From contig JAZGTH010000032.1 of assembly GCA_036877525.1 (NCBI GenBank), forward strand, positions 2,471,501-2,535,500: a stretch of 64,000 bases of DNA, written 5' to 3'. The stretch's first letter is position 1; each line of letters starts with the position of its first letter. Positions 21,850-32,979 of this stretch are shown piece by piece. Under the pieces are notes generated by a model. The model saw only the letters and a list, made by a program, of their open reading frames with translations, did not search any database and was not told the DNA's origin. The DNA is from Chromobotia macracanthus (Eukaryota; Chordata; Actinopteri; Cypriniformes; Botiidae). A program made the position numbers and the translations under genes.

Positions 21850-22905
21850 ACATTGTGCATGGCCACTCTGCAGAAGGATGATGGGCACGACTGCTGCCCT
21901 TCTTGTTTAGGCTTGGAACACCTGAAACAAGGCCTCACAGAGGATGCCTGCATGAACTACAGAGTTATGTCTTGGGAAAGGAAGACTTCAAGAATAGCTT
22001 TTGGTGGAAGGACTCCTGGTGTTGGCAGTGAGTCACTGCCAACACCACCAGCACCATCACATAAATTGGCATCTAAACGTAAGCAACCGGTGCTTCAGCT
22101 GGTAAACAATCTAAGGAAGTTCCATTAGCTAAGAAGGTGGATGTGTTAACTGCTGAGTTTGCTCAGATTAAGTCCTTACTTATGAATTTGCAAATGTCTG
22201 AGAAATGAGTTTCTTCATTTGAAGCGCTAACTTTAGAGTCATCAATTTTTGAGGAGGATGTCTGTGACTGCTTCTCACAGTCAGTTCTTTGAGGATGAAG
22301 AAAGGGAGGTTATCAGAGATTCAGTCCCAGGTCTCTTATGAGGAATCCCAGGATACTGATTGGGGATCTGTGGTGAGTCCACAGTCAGACCAGGAAGTGG
22401 TGAAGCAGGGTCTTCAGGCTGCATTGGCTCGCCTAGGTCTTAATAGAGCCCCGGCAGCAGCAGCCTCTACTAGTGCTTTTTTCAGAGGTTCGCCTCAACC
22501 ATCTCTTCTTGCCATTCCACCATTGAAAGATTTTATTGATGAGTTGCAGAACTGTTGGGCTAACCCAGGATCGCCTATGCATCACACTAGTGCTAGCAGA
22601 GCTTTGGCTGTGATGCAAGATGCAGACACTTTTGGCCGATCCAATAATTGGTCGATCCAATTATTGCCATGTTTGTTCTCTCTTCAGATAAGGTCTTGAG
22701 GCCTAATGTCCGTTGCCCTCTGCCTCAATGTTGGATTACAGATGATCTTCTTATACAGGCATATAGCATTGCTGCACGTATGGGTTGTACTGGCAATTCT
22801 CTCTCCCATCTTATGCTGGCATTGTCCCAGTTTCTTCAGTCTTCTAGGAGTGATGCTACAACCCAGCACCCAGCACAAGTGATGCTACGTTACAGTCAAT
22901 AGCAT
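21850..22905 (+). pseudogene. DIRS Gag-like protein, frameshifted
   Basis: Three plus-strand pieces. 21853-22128 has a Cys/His cluster (DDGHDCCPSCLGLEHLKQGL then TEDACMNYRVM), the N-terminal signature of fish DIRS Gag (DGHDxCPSCLGxEHLxxGLxxDACMNC); the last Cys of the signature is Tyr here. 22289-22699 reads ALARLGLNRAPAAAAS, PQPSLLAIPPLKDFIDELQN then CWANPGSP. 22648-22902 reads RPNVRCPLPQCWITDDLLIQ then AYSIAARMG. The pieces are in different frames. Contains the palindrome at 22017-22047. Confidence 0.85.
22017..22047. repeat. Perfect 15-bp palindrome inside Gag
   Basis: TGGTGTTGGCAGTGA, single G, TCACTGCCAACACCA. A cruciform-capable inverted repeat in the coding part of Gag. Confidence 0.95.
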
Positions 22906-23439
22906 TCATGACAAGAGAGTTTGGCAGGCTTATGCCAACACTCACACAGGCACGCTGACAAGTCTGGCTTGCACAAGCACCCTTGTCTGAGGCCTGTAGG
23001 AAAACACTGAGGGACCTTCTGGTAGTCCCTGGACAATTCTTTGGCCCAGCTGCACAACACACATTAGAGTGCAGTGTCCAGCGAATCAGACTAGACAGCA
23101 GTTTGCAGACCTGAGGAGAGTTCCACCATCTCACTTACAGGACAAACAGCCCCCCAGGGGGCCATGAATTGCCACATTCTCAGTTTTCAGCAGGTCTCTT
23201 AGAGTAGAACGATCTGTTCAGCGACCCGGGGACGGGGACAGCAATCATTTCAGGCCCCAAAGGGCCTGCTCAGAATTCCCCCAGGAATGCTATAGGCCAG
23301 GGACGCAGGGCCTAAAGGTCTGTGGCCGCCCGTCGGACGTTTTTCACATCAGCGGCTCAGTTACTGGGAAACAACAACTTTAGGCCCATGGGTGATAGCA
23401 ACTTTAACTCAAGGGTACAATCTACAGTTCCGACCGTGG

Positions 23440-23990
23440 CCTCCCTTTTTTAATGCCTCCCTTTTTTAAAGGCCTCCCTTTATTTTTCATAATTCCAAAA
23501 AAAAGACAGAGGTGTAAGGCCTATACTCGACCTTCGCTCACTCAACAAGTTTCTGAAGATATTTCCATTTTGCATGTTGCGCGTGACCAAGGTTCTCCAC
23601 GCAGTCAGGCAACAGCACTGGTTCACCACACTGGACTTGGAGGCTTACTTCCATGTTCCAATTTCTCCACAGCACAGGCCATTTCTCCACTTCGCATTCC
23701 AACAAAAAAGAAAGGTCATATCTGACCAAAGGGGTTGCTGACCGATGTGTCTTTTACCCCCTGGGGAGCAGTCTGGCAACACAGAGCGGTCAGAGGGCAA
23801 TGGGATTCCTGGCAAAGAAGGAAGATATTAACACCCTGGAACTATGTGCAGTGCTATTGGCACTGAAGCACTTTGCACTGAATCTAGAAAGCAGCCATGT
23901 TCTTGTCAGGTCAGCCAATATATCAGTGATTTATCACATCAACCATCAGGAGTGGTAAATGTGGTGGCAGATTTCTTGTCACGCCACAGA
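23440..23990 (+). pseudogene. DIRS RT remnant and RNase H
   Basis: 23515-23705 is a shredded RT start (QQVSEDISILHVARDQ in one frame; in another frame it corresponds to the WF..LDLxDAYFHV...RFAF block). The YADD region is missing. RNase H follows at once: WGAVWQHRAVRGQWDSWQ (23757-23810), then after a shift KKEDINTLELCAVLLALKHF and HVLVRSANISVIYHINHQEW. The catalytic Asp normally found in VRTDNT/VRSDNT is Ala here (VRSANI), so RNase H activity would be lost even without the frameshifts. Confidence 0.8.
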
Positions 23991-24009
23991 CCTCCCTTGG
24001 GGGAGTAGA

Positions 24010-24640
24010 GTCTGAACCCAGAAGTGGTGGAGATGATATGGCAGCGGTTTTATGTAGCTGCAATTTCAGCACATCATGTACGAATAGATGGGCAACCATT
24101 GGGATCTTATGCCTTGGTTACTCAGTTCCTTAGAGGTGTGCAGCTTGCACTGGAATGCAGATGGTTTGGTAGTGAAGTTGTGGCCAAACCCAGCATTACT
24201 CCCTAAGAGACTCTCTACCCTGTTTAGAAATCAGGCTATTGAGCTGGCAGTATTTAATCCTTCAAGGTTGGATTCAGAAGAAGGAAGTGGATGCAGACTC
24301 TTGTGCCCGGTAAGGGCTCCCCGTGGCTACCTCAGGGCCACAGAAGATTTTCCTCAGTCAGACCAACTTTTTTTCTTTGGGGGGCCGAAGTAGTGGAGGA
24401 TATCACCCATGCTTACAAGTCTAATGGTTGTCCTTTGCCATTGGGAGTAAGATGTCATTCAACAAGAAGCATTTCAACATCTTGGATGGCACTAAAAGGT
24501 GCCCCTCTAAGTGACATCTGTGAGGCAGCAACATGGTCATATATGAACACATTTTCCCAATATTACAGGATTAATGTGGCTACATCGGATACTTTTGAGA
24601 CTTCTGTCCTGTTGGGACCCTCAGTTTCTTGGAGGTAAAC
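24010..24640 (+). pseudogene. DIRS tyrosine recombinase remnant
   Basis: The N-terminal core-binding part reads YVAAISAHHVRIDGQPLGSY (24051-24110), matching the conserved YVAAISAxH block. The catalytic part (24291-24638) reads HAYKSNGCPLPLGVRCHSTR then ICEAATWSYMNTFSQYYRIN. The H-x-x-R box (HSTR) and the nucleophile Tyr region (QYYRI) are both recognisable. Frames differ between the halves and the first catalytic Arg region is not evident. Confidence 0.8.
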
Positions 24641-24675
24641 AGGACCTCCTCGTGACCTTGTGGTTATAAGTCATC

Positions 24676-24765
24676 CAGTGTGAAGCACTGCTTCTGGCGG
24701 TCAGGAAGAATGAAATAGAACGAGAGTTATGGATGTAACTGTGGTTCTATGAGTTCTGGATGACC
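24676..24765 (+). repeat. DIRS internal complementary region (ICR)
   Basis: The first half (24676-24721) is the reverse complement of the left extreme end. The second half (24723-24765, AGAGTTATGGATGTAACTG...GGATGACC) is the reverse complement of the right extreme end (GGTCATCC...CAGTTACATCCGTAACTCT). One unpaired G at 24722 marks the junction. In the DIRS model the ICR templates completion and circularisation of the cDNA. Confidence 0.92.
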
Positions 24766-24804
24766 TCCAGTTTTCTGTCACTTGGAGTCAGGGTGAGAAG
24801 TTTC

Positions 24805-24989
24805 CATAGGGACAGTCTGCAGGATGTCACAGGGTTAAATAGGGGAGGACACCGAGTCATTCTGGTCAAGAGGCACTTTGTTTGTATTAGACTCAACCTG
24901 TGCATCTGCGATGAGATAATATTCAGTGTGAAGCACTGCTTCTGGCGGTCATCCAGAGCTCATAGAACTGCAGTTACATCCGTAACTCT
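24805..24989 (+). repeat. DIRS right terminal repeat
   Basis: 24805-24950 is the inverted partner of the left repeat; 24947-24989 is the extra right-end extension complementary to the second half of the ICR. The element ends at or next to TAACTCT. Confidence 0.92.
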
Positions 24990-25179
24990 TGTTTTTCTAT
25001 ACTCATGGCTCTGAGCTTCAAGACTTGGTGATAAATGCCAAACTCAGCTTAGTTGTGTAAGGAATTTAGATCTGGCTGATGCAGACAACAGACAGAGAGA
25101 CTATATTTACAGAGATAGAGAGAGGCAGAAAGATAGAGAGAGAATTTTACCCCACTTAAATTTATTTTTATCAGGTCAG

Positions 25180-25860
25180 ACCAGACATCTCGGTTACATA
25201 GGTAATCTCCTTTCCATGATAGAGGGATGTAGTGTCGATGTAGTGACAGGGGTTCGACCTTCAATGCACTAAGGTGTAAAGCTAACCATACCAGAAGGAT
25301 GGAATGTAAATCTTCTAGAAGGTCATTGCAGAACGAGTCTGCTGGTCAAATGTGTTGGGATAGTGAGCTGTAAAGAAGAAGACACTGTGGAGACCACAAC
25401 CTACTTACAAGGAGGTTATATGTGGAAATAGATGGACTTCAGAGGAAGTACCACATCAAATTATGCCTACAAGTGGGGGACTAACATAGGGAGAACAATC
25501 CCAAATTATTGGCCCTGATGGATAATTCTGTCTAGAGGAAAAACACAGGTTTACTGACAGAGACACCATACTGGGGAAAATACTCGTGTGGAATTACCAA
25601 AGGGAACCACTACATATGACATCTATCAGTGAGCTAACTAGTTGGGTTGCCACGAATGGCAGATCCAGTTTACGAGTTCCTCCTCCAGGCTCCATGTACA
25701 AAATATATAACAAATGTCCAGGGTTTACCAAATGACACCCTGCCGGATTTTCAAGATGGTTGTGTAGAAGACAGCAAGGTAGTAGAAACCGGATCTATCC
25801 TAATGTTATGGAACCTTGCAAAAGTGGATGCAGCCCAGCCCATATACTATATTATATACT
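25180..25860. mobile_element. Probable further DIRS-terminal-repeat-related fragment
   Basis: 25190-25256 reads TCTCGGTTACATAGGTAATCTCC...GATAGAGGGATGTAGTGTCGATGTAGTGACAGGGG, similar in style to fish DIRS terminal repeats (ggttacgtatgtaacc...gagggaacgagac...gtcgatgtagtgacac). The stretch after it (TTTACTGACAGAGACACCATACTGGGGAAAA...CAGTTTACGAGTTCCTCC...CCAGGGTTTACCAAATGA) looks like a non-coding fish repeat often met beside it. The identification is from pattern memory only. The reading frame 25647-25865 has no protein family resemblance. Confidence 0.4.
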
Positions 25861-25929
25861 ATTGATTATATATTATACATATTATATGCTTTTGATATTT
25901 TTATTGATATTCTATGTCTTTAGAAATCA

Positions 25930-26212
25930 CTGTTAAACATATATATTGTTAAAATTGACAGTGTATTCTATCTTTGAACTTGTAATGGTCTATCTTTGGT
26001 TGTAATGCTCAACAAGAGCATTACAACCAATCAGAGATGTTTCTATTGAGCATAAGAATGTAATGGCCAATAAAGGTATTTAGATTACTGTTAGATTATT
26101 TAGTTCTATATAATCTGCTTCTGATGAGGTAATAAACAACCTTGAGTCAACCACAATCTAGTGTCTGTGTCTCTTGCTCCCAGAGCTCTGTTGAAGTACC
26201 TCCTCACGACAT
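25930..26212 (+). mobile_element. Possible solo LTR
   Basis: Bounded by TGTTAAAC and CACGACA (TG...CA). It contains a TATATAATC box-like element near 26107 and AATAAA at 26132-26137, followed by a U5-like tail (CTAGTGTCTGTGTCTCTTGCTCCCAGAGCTCTG). No internal domain flanks it. The boundaries are a guess; a perfect hairpin lies inside (25996-26030). Confidence 0.35.
25996..26030. repeat. Perfect 15-bp hairpin
   Basis: TTGGTTGTAATGCTC, loop AACAA, GAGCATTACAACCAA. Confidence 0.95.
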
Positions 26213-26628
26213 CCAATTAATCTGGTATTGAAGAAAAGGTTTATCCAAACACAGCAAACAAAATTATATTCTTACAATTACTGGTGCATCTCTTTTTTAA
26301 GAGATTCATAATGCAGTGTAGTCACTTCATTATTACCGGAGTTTGATACATTTTAAGTATGAGTGCCTGTTTTTTATATTTATAACATCCAAGCCAGGGG
26401 TGGCCATCAGGATAATTGGGAGAATTCCCATTGTGCCACTCTGCCCACTCATAACATATGCAGTTGTTGTGTAAATACATTTATTTGAGCAGCATTAAAG
26501 TTTCTGTGTAAATAAACTTAAATTTTATATCAGATGGATCGTCTGCTGTGTAAATATGGCTTATGTTGATGCTGATAACTGCTGTCATTTTTCTGATTGG
26601 TTGATTATGTTTAAATGTTTGCCATAAA

Positions 26629-27035
26629 AGAAAATGTGAAAAAATATACATTTAAAAATATACATAAATATACATTTAATATGCAAATGATAAAAAAGTG
26701 CTCTAATAAAGGTAAGCATACCCCATAAATCTTAGCAAACATTGCCCCTCAATGGAAAAGTTCAGTTCTGACTCTGGTACAGAAGCAGTAATATGTGGAT
26801 GACACATTTTATATTTTGAATGAATTGGATCCAGAGTTTATTCAAATTCGAATTAGTTTACTCTTACTTTTGAACATTTTTTAAAACCAGGTACATTTTA
26901 CTGTAAATGTCACCATTTACATTACATTTTACAAGTAAATGTCACCTATTAAAATATTACTTAAGTAATATATTGGTGTGGTATCTGTATTTTTACTTAA
27001 GTATGGAACTTTTTCCACCACTTTTTTCCACCATT
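26629..27035 (+). repeat. Dispersed repeat, inverted partner of 62560-62990
   Basis: Shares, in opposite orientation, the phrases GTTTGCCATAAAAGA, GCAAACATT(A/G)CCCCT(C/T)AATGG, GTTCAGTTCTGACTCTGG(T/G)(A/G)CAGAAGCAG, TTATTTTGAATGAATT, and TTACTTAAGTA...GGAACTT..TCCACCAC with the copy near the right edge. Non-coding; probably a non-autonomous DNA transposon (the 'acttaagta...ttttccacca' end is common in fishes). Confidence 0.75.
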
Positions 27036-29640
27036 TTGTATTTTGTTCATATCATTTTCTTATTTGCCAATGTAAGATGAAATTAGGTCTTTTCTTTGTT
27101 ATAGATGAAACGGGTGTTTGGTGTGAAGCTGTAGCTGAGCACCAGTGAAGGATCTGTTTCTCAAGCTTCATACTCTTCTTGTACAACTCATCATTTCTTC
27201 TTTGTCCTGCTTCCATACACTGATTTTTCCTTTCAACAGTAGTGAACATGCATGGGATAGCTTTCATCTTTCAGACGTTTATAGACAGGGATGATGCTCT
27301 AGTTTGGCCATTTTTATACTTCAGCAATGCAAGAGTACTCAAAATAACAACTCTTTTAAAAATGACATTCAGTTGTGATTACCATGCATCATAAATCAGC
27401 ATAACTATTTTCAACTGAGATAATATTTATTCATCTATAAATATCAATCTTAAGGATAAGGCAACATACATCTATTTTTAATAGAGTGATGTAATAGCAA
27501 CTGAAAATGCTTAGCCGTCTCTGGTTAAAATAAAATGAGAAAATATTATTTCAAACAATAATAATTACTTGCAACATTGACCATGTTTTTTAAATTATTG
27601 TAAGGATTTTTTAAAAAACACAAAAATGTCTATTATTCAAAACTAAATGATTTTAAGTAACAGATTTTAAGTAACATTTAAATATGCTGTATACACAGTA
27701 TATAGCTACAGTTGTATTGGATAAATTTCCCACCTAAAGTATTGTGGTCACAGATCAAAAAATAATAACACAAATCTAAACTTTAAACACGTTTTTAATT
27801 ATATTGCACAAAACTGTTTTCCATTACTACTGTATAGTTCCCTTTGTAAAATTCCACTATTGACTAGATTCATGAGAGATCAGCAAATGCATTAAAATAA
27901 ATAAAAAAATGCAGAAATTTAATTGACTTACCAGCAAGTCAAATTAATAGAGTTTAGTCCTGGAACCCTTCAGTGTTTGGAACAATTGTTGGTAACATTA
28001 AGCAGAGGCTTAAACATCCATCCCAAACAGAGCTAGGGCTGTTATTTTCTGTTATACTCAGGAACATATTCATTGTTCTTGTTGATGTGTGGTAATGAGG
28101 TGGAACTTTGTGATCATTGTGGATTTCCAACGCTTTCTGGCTACAGCAGTGGTCATTATTTGATAGCATGAGGCTGAACCAGTTTTTCCAAATTGGAGCG
28201 GGATATGTTGGTCTCAGGTGTCATCAGCAATACCCCAAGGATGACACATGGAAAAAGGGCCATCATTTTAGATTAATTTCAAGTCAACATGAAATTAAAA
28301 TTAACCAAAATGTTACTGGTCTTTATTGTGTATGTTTTATCAAAGAATATTGTGAATAATCTGAGTAATCATCAGGCCAATTAATCTGATCGTATGAATA
28401 TCAGTGTCAGATGATAACTGTGATAAATTTTGTGAATATTTTGTAAATATTGTTTAAAATAAACATGTCATTAAATTATTTTTTTTTTCTTAAGGGCTAC
28501 ATCAGCCTACATTAGCCATGCTCTCTAAATATCGACAAAAAACTATATTTGTAGTTTGTGCCACGACATTGTGCTGGTGAGTTTTAATCAAAATCATTGA
28601 AATATTCGGAGAGGATATTTGCTTGTGCGAAAAGGCCTTTACAGAGAGGTAACTGGCTTTCAGTTTGCTCTGGATTTACCCTGCAATTAGTATTTGATTT
28701 GAAGTTTAGTTAAAGACTATCACTTGAAACATTGCTGCGATAAATTGCATGTTTCCATTACCACAAATGGAATGAAAGAATGTGCAGATGGTTTGATGTC
28801 ACATTTCTCTGTTATCTGGGATGCTGCTGAACACATGGTTACAGGAAGTTAAGTTCAGCATGTTCTTTTTATGTAATTTTCTGTTGTGTCATGCCTTTGT
28901 AAAGTATGTTGAGCCTAAGGCCCAAAATGTAACAATCACACCATGATTAAAATTTATGTCATTGTAAAAGGACAAAATGTCTTATACATCAACATGTTTG
29001 CCCATATGTTTGGAGCCACAGACCAAAATTTGCATAAATGCAGAATGAGATTGCTATATATCATGTGCATGTGAGTTAAAAATGTGCCAGGCTGGAAGTG
29101 TCATGGGAGCTCTGACTATGCATCAACAAAATCTTCCCCAACATGGGCAGATGGGGGGTTGATAGGGCTTATCTGGCTCCTTAATGATGCACAGATGTTT
29201 CTACCCTGCATAACTGGGGAAAAGAAGGGGCATATAAAAACAAACTTCATGAGAGAGCTGGCTAGCACTCTTTTATGGTGTGATGTTAGCTTTTGCACAT
29301 AACAATTGGATTTCAAAATCATGCACAACACAAAATTTTATGGTGTTTTTATACAGACAGCAGGACTGAAGCACAGAGATGGAGGACTGCTGCATTTGTA
29401 GTCGATTCCACAACTGATCATCTCATCTCTGGAAAGTCTGAGCTCACTTTATCTAACAATGTGTCCTGAAACATCTGGCGCAGGACATTCAATCACTGCT
29501 GTGCAATTAATTGCCTCTGTGCTGCTCTACCTGTAAGAATGACCTTGATGCTTGTGCCTTTGAGGCAACATTCACATATAAAGAGAAGACTTGTGTATAA
29601 AAACTTGAGAAAATAATTGGATTGAGAAAACTGGATAGTG
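27036..29640. other. Intergenic, no gene seen
   Basis: Short reading frames only (the longest are shadow-like and without family resemblance). AT-rich. No repeat family recognised. Confidence 0.5.
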
Positions 29641-31140
29641 AAAAACTCACCCCCATAATGCTGAGCTGTTTGGGTGGTTGCCAGGGCAATACTACACAAT
29701 TGTTAGAACACTCTAGCGTAAGAAAGTACTTGCCATATTTTGAGGCTACATCTGAAAACTATAAAATGCTGCCTCCAGAGGATGCATTCCAAGGTAGGAA
29801 GGCATCAAGGCACATCTTAATCCAATATTTGCTTTACTTCCTGTTTCCGGAGATACCTTCAACTGATCAATTTTTGAAAACGGCATGGATGTATCCTTCC
29901 CTACCTTTGATATCCAATAATGCTGTGCACATATGTCCACAGGGAAGATGAGTGGTTGAGCAGGGATGAGCTTCAGAAATTAAAATGACATCTGAGAAAG
30001 CATTCTGAGGACAATTTATGTGTACATTTTTACGGTTTTACAGAAAGTGGTTATATTTACACTTTCAGCAATTTTTTTTATTTAATTTCTACCAAGAAAT
30101 CAGTATTGAAGTTTTTAAATATTCAATAGATCATTGCCAAAGCACTGCCTGTTTATATTTTCAAATATAATATTTTAAATATTATATTTAAAATTTCGTT
30201 ATGCTGCCTATTAACCCTGTACAAAACTGTTTCAAGAGGTGTTTCTAAAGTCATTGCCTGACAGGGCAGTGATGCATCAGGTCAGATGCCTAAGCTTTCA
30301 GATGCAGGCAAGACATCCACCTTGGCATTGCTAGGCAGTTGCTCAGGTGTGCTGCGTGATATCTTGAGTGTTATCAGGTGGTTGCAAAGTCAAAAGAGCC
30401 TACCTCAAATTTCTTTGATATTCATGTCTTCAAAAGAAGTTTATGGGGCTTTTTTATGGGACAATTTTATTGTCCATCAGGGAAATATTGCTTAGATTGT
30501 TTAGAAATTTGCTAGCACACCTCTGTACACTACAAATTTTCTTGTCTTAGCAAACACCAAAATATTACCTGTGAACAAGACACAGTAAAGCGCTTAGCTG
30601 TTGGCTGTTGTGTCTTTCTTCATCTCCAAAATGTTTTCCCTGCCTCTGTCTCAGATGAGAAATGTTACAGTAAATTAATTCTCAGTTTGTCTTGTACAGT
30701 ATTGGAACCAGAGAGGTACTGTACTTGTACCTGGTCTCTTCAGCTCCACAGACATAATGTTTCACTTTGGAACATAACTCATCCCATAATGAGTGTGCTA
30801 CAGACATACATCATACCTGAAATTGTGAGGGTTAATATGAAATGGTGTGCCATTACCTTTATTAGCAATCAGACTTTGATCTGATGGATGATCAAATAGG
30901 AAAAAATCCCATAGACTTACATCAACCTCAGCCATATCTAGAGACTAGAATATCAGATCATGATTCTGGGGTGGCCTGTTTTGCTTTAAGGCAGTAACAA
31001 CATTCTAGCAGCAAACATGGGCATCCTGCAAACCTAATCTAAAACACCATAGCAGATGTGGCCTTGCAAAAAACAACAAAAACAAAAGCCTAGCAACCTC
31101 ATGGCAACGCCCTGGCAACCATCCATAACATACTAGACTA
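29640..31140. repeat. Region with scattered 'ggttgccagggcaa / ttgctaggcagttgc' repeat units
   Basis: GGTGGTTGCCAGGGCAATAC (29673) and GCATTGCTAGGCAGTTGCTCAGGTGTGCTG...GGTGGTTGCAAAG (30325-30389) occur forward. Reverse-complement units, GCCTAGCAACCTCATGGCAACGCCCTGGCAACCATCC, occur at 31088-31124. These are degenerate units of a common fish minisatellite-like dispersed repeat. The 109-residue frame at 29622-29951 overlaps it and has no recognisable domain. An AT hairpin (AAATATAATATT/AATATTATATTT) lies at about 30163-30190. Confidence 0.5.
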
Positions 31141-31325
31141 TCCAGGCTATCATGTCATTAAGTTTTTCACTGGAAAACAACAAATGTAAAAATTATGTTT
31201 TGTATTAAGCTGTGCAAAAGAAAAAGAAATATAAAGAAATAAAAAGCAAGAAAAAGAGAAAAAAATGGAGGGAAGCTCAAAAACAGAATGTGGCGAGTCA
31301 TGCTCCCCCTTGCAAATAAGGGTGT

Positions 31326-31740
31326 GTCAGGATCTTGGCTTCCTGAGTCTTTCTTGATTATCTTGCCAGGATCCTGACATCCCCTGTGTTCTATGTCAGA
31401 GCATGTTGTCTGGATCCTGACTCATCCTAGTCTTGGTTCTTGTTTCTTGGAGTCAGGATCTAAACTCAAGCTCTGGGTCCTTGTTTTCTGTGGAAGCACA
31501 TGGCCTCTGTTTTGTTTGCATTCGCCATGTGCTCTCTGGCCTTGCCCCCTTGTTTCCTTGTTAGTCTTGTTATCGGTTTGTCTCGCACCTGTTTGTCCTC
31601 ATATTGCTTCTATTAAATGCCCATGTGTTTTCTGTCTTGTGCTGGTTTGTTTTTTTCTGTTTTCCTATTCTCCAGATTCCCTGACGTGTTTACGTCCTCT
31701 AGTCAAAGTCTTTTTCTCCAGTTTGCCCTACTGGATGACT
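31326..31740 (+). mobile_element. LTR fragment, Ty3/Gypsy-like family A
   Basis: It starts TGTCAGGATCTTGGC, a typical LTR start. It shares with 36578-37028 the block GGAAGCACATGGCCTCTGTTTTG...CGCCATGTGCTCTC...GGCC(T/C)..GCCCCCTTGTT...TTTTCTGTCTTGTG. The T-rich coding-like frames across it are artefacts. The right end is truncated or diverged. Confidence 0.65.
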
Positions 31741-32820
31741 GTGGAGGCCATCTGAGTACAGTGATCTCATTTTCATGTTTAAGAAACCAGTTTGAGGTGA
31801 TCTGAGCTCTTTTTGCATTATTGTGTGGAAAGTAGCTGAAAGCATAAAGGGATGGACATTGGATCTGTCCACTTTTGGAGAGCCCAAGCCCATGTTAGTC
31901 TCACTTTCCTGATCATAACTGATCTTAGTTTTCTTCTAATGCAATCTGCTTCAAGTCTCTATGTGTTGTGCAGTCAGAGATGCCCATCTGAATATCTCAG
32001 TTGTAAGTGGTTATTTTAGTTACTAATGCCTTTCTACCAGCTTTAACCAGTTCCTCCAATCTCCTTTGACCTTTTAACCTAGAAAACTGCCCTTCAATAG
32101 ATATTTTTGCTTTTTTGGATCATTCTCTGTAAATCCTAGAGATGGTTGTATGTAAAAATACCAGTAGATCAGCAGTCTCTAACCTGCTCTAACAAGCCTG
32201 CCTGGCACAACAACCTAGCCATGTTTAAAGTCTCAGCAGATTCCCACAATGAAGTGTTTCCATATTACATCACCTGAATGCCTTTGGACAGTGGGGGAAT
32301 CCTGGAGTAAGCCTACACTGACACAGGGGTGCTTCTCAATAATCAAATTAATGCGTCCTCATTTTCCTACTCCTCTGTCCTCCAACCCATGACCTAAAAA
32401 CTAATCATATTTAGCCATCTTGAAGGACATCTAATTCTCTAACTGCACCATGAGGAAATAAGGAACGAGGAGCTAGGAAGCTTCCTGAGGAGTCGTAAGC
32501 AAGGAAACATAGGTGTATTAGAGAGAACATGCAAACTCCACAAAGAAAGGCCCAGGGAGGAACCTTCTTGCTGTTAGGCGACAAAATTACCCACTGCACC
32601 ACCCATGTGCACAAATACAATATTAATTGTATATGTAGTTTTATTTTTATATAAGGAAACAATGCAAAATACAGTTTTATAAAAGAAAAGCTATTTTTCT
32701 TGAAATAACTAAATATACCCTCAATTGTGGCAAGTAATTACATTTAAACCTTGTTTACAGGCTTTGTCATTAGAAGTTACGCTTTGTTTAAAATCTTGAC
32801 AAATGCTGATTTTAGGCTGA
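31741..32820. other. No gene seen
   Basis: No recognisable gene. 32450-32600 carries a short phrase (ACATGCAAACTCCACAAAGAAAGG...CAAAATTACCCACTGCACCACC) that looks like degraded repeat DNA. Confidence 0.4.
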
Positions 32821-32825
32821 TTTTA

Positions 32826-32979
32826 TTACATTTATGCATTTAGCAAACAGCAAAAATTTTATCCAAAGCATCTTACAGTGCATTCAAGTTATACATTTTA
32901 TTAGTACATGTGTTCCCTGGGAATCAAACCCACAAACTCTGATAATGCAATGGTCTACCAGTTGAGCTACAAGAACACT
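32826..32979 (-). mobile_element. tRNA-derived SINE, minus strand
   Basis: Read on the minus strand it begins TTCTTGTAGCTCAACTGGTAGACCATTGC (A box), then GGGTTTGATTCCC (B box), and ends CACTGTAAGATGCTTTGGATAAAA...TTTGCTAAATGCATAAATG. It is the same family as the SINE at 48966-49118. The 3' tail resembles the end of the L2-type LINE at 52.8 kb. Confidence 0.85.

Larger units (their letters stand above)
21294..24989 (+). mobile_element. DIRS-type YR retrotransposon, both ends preserved, interior decayed
   Basis: About 3.7 kb, plus-strand orientation. The order is left inverted repeat, Gag, RT remnant, RNase H, tyrosine recombinase, internal complementary region (ICR), right inverted repeat. 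The left ITR 21313-21457 is the inverted match of 24805-24950. The ICR 24676-24765 is a head-to-tail junction of the complements of both extreme ends: 24676-24721 pairs with 21294-21339, and 24723-24765 pairs with 24947-24989. That arrangement is diagnostic of DIRS elements, which replicate through a circle and integrate by tyrosine recombinase without target duplication. It is shorter than typical full-length DIRS (5-6 kb), mainly from loss of RT and part of the recombinase. All frames carry shifts. Confidence 0.93.

Noticed and set aside
29622..29951. A 109-codon reading frame
   Set aside because: It starts in and overlaps a minisatellite-like fish repeat; composition and content show no protein family and there are no splice partners.
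31393..31755. 120-codon membrane-like hydrophobic frame
   Set aside because: It lies within an LTR whose T-rich sequence generates hydrophobic codons; the sister LTR at 36.6 kb does not keep the frame.
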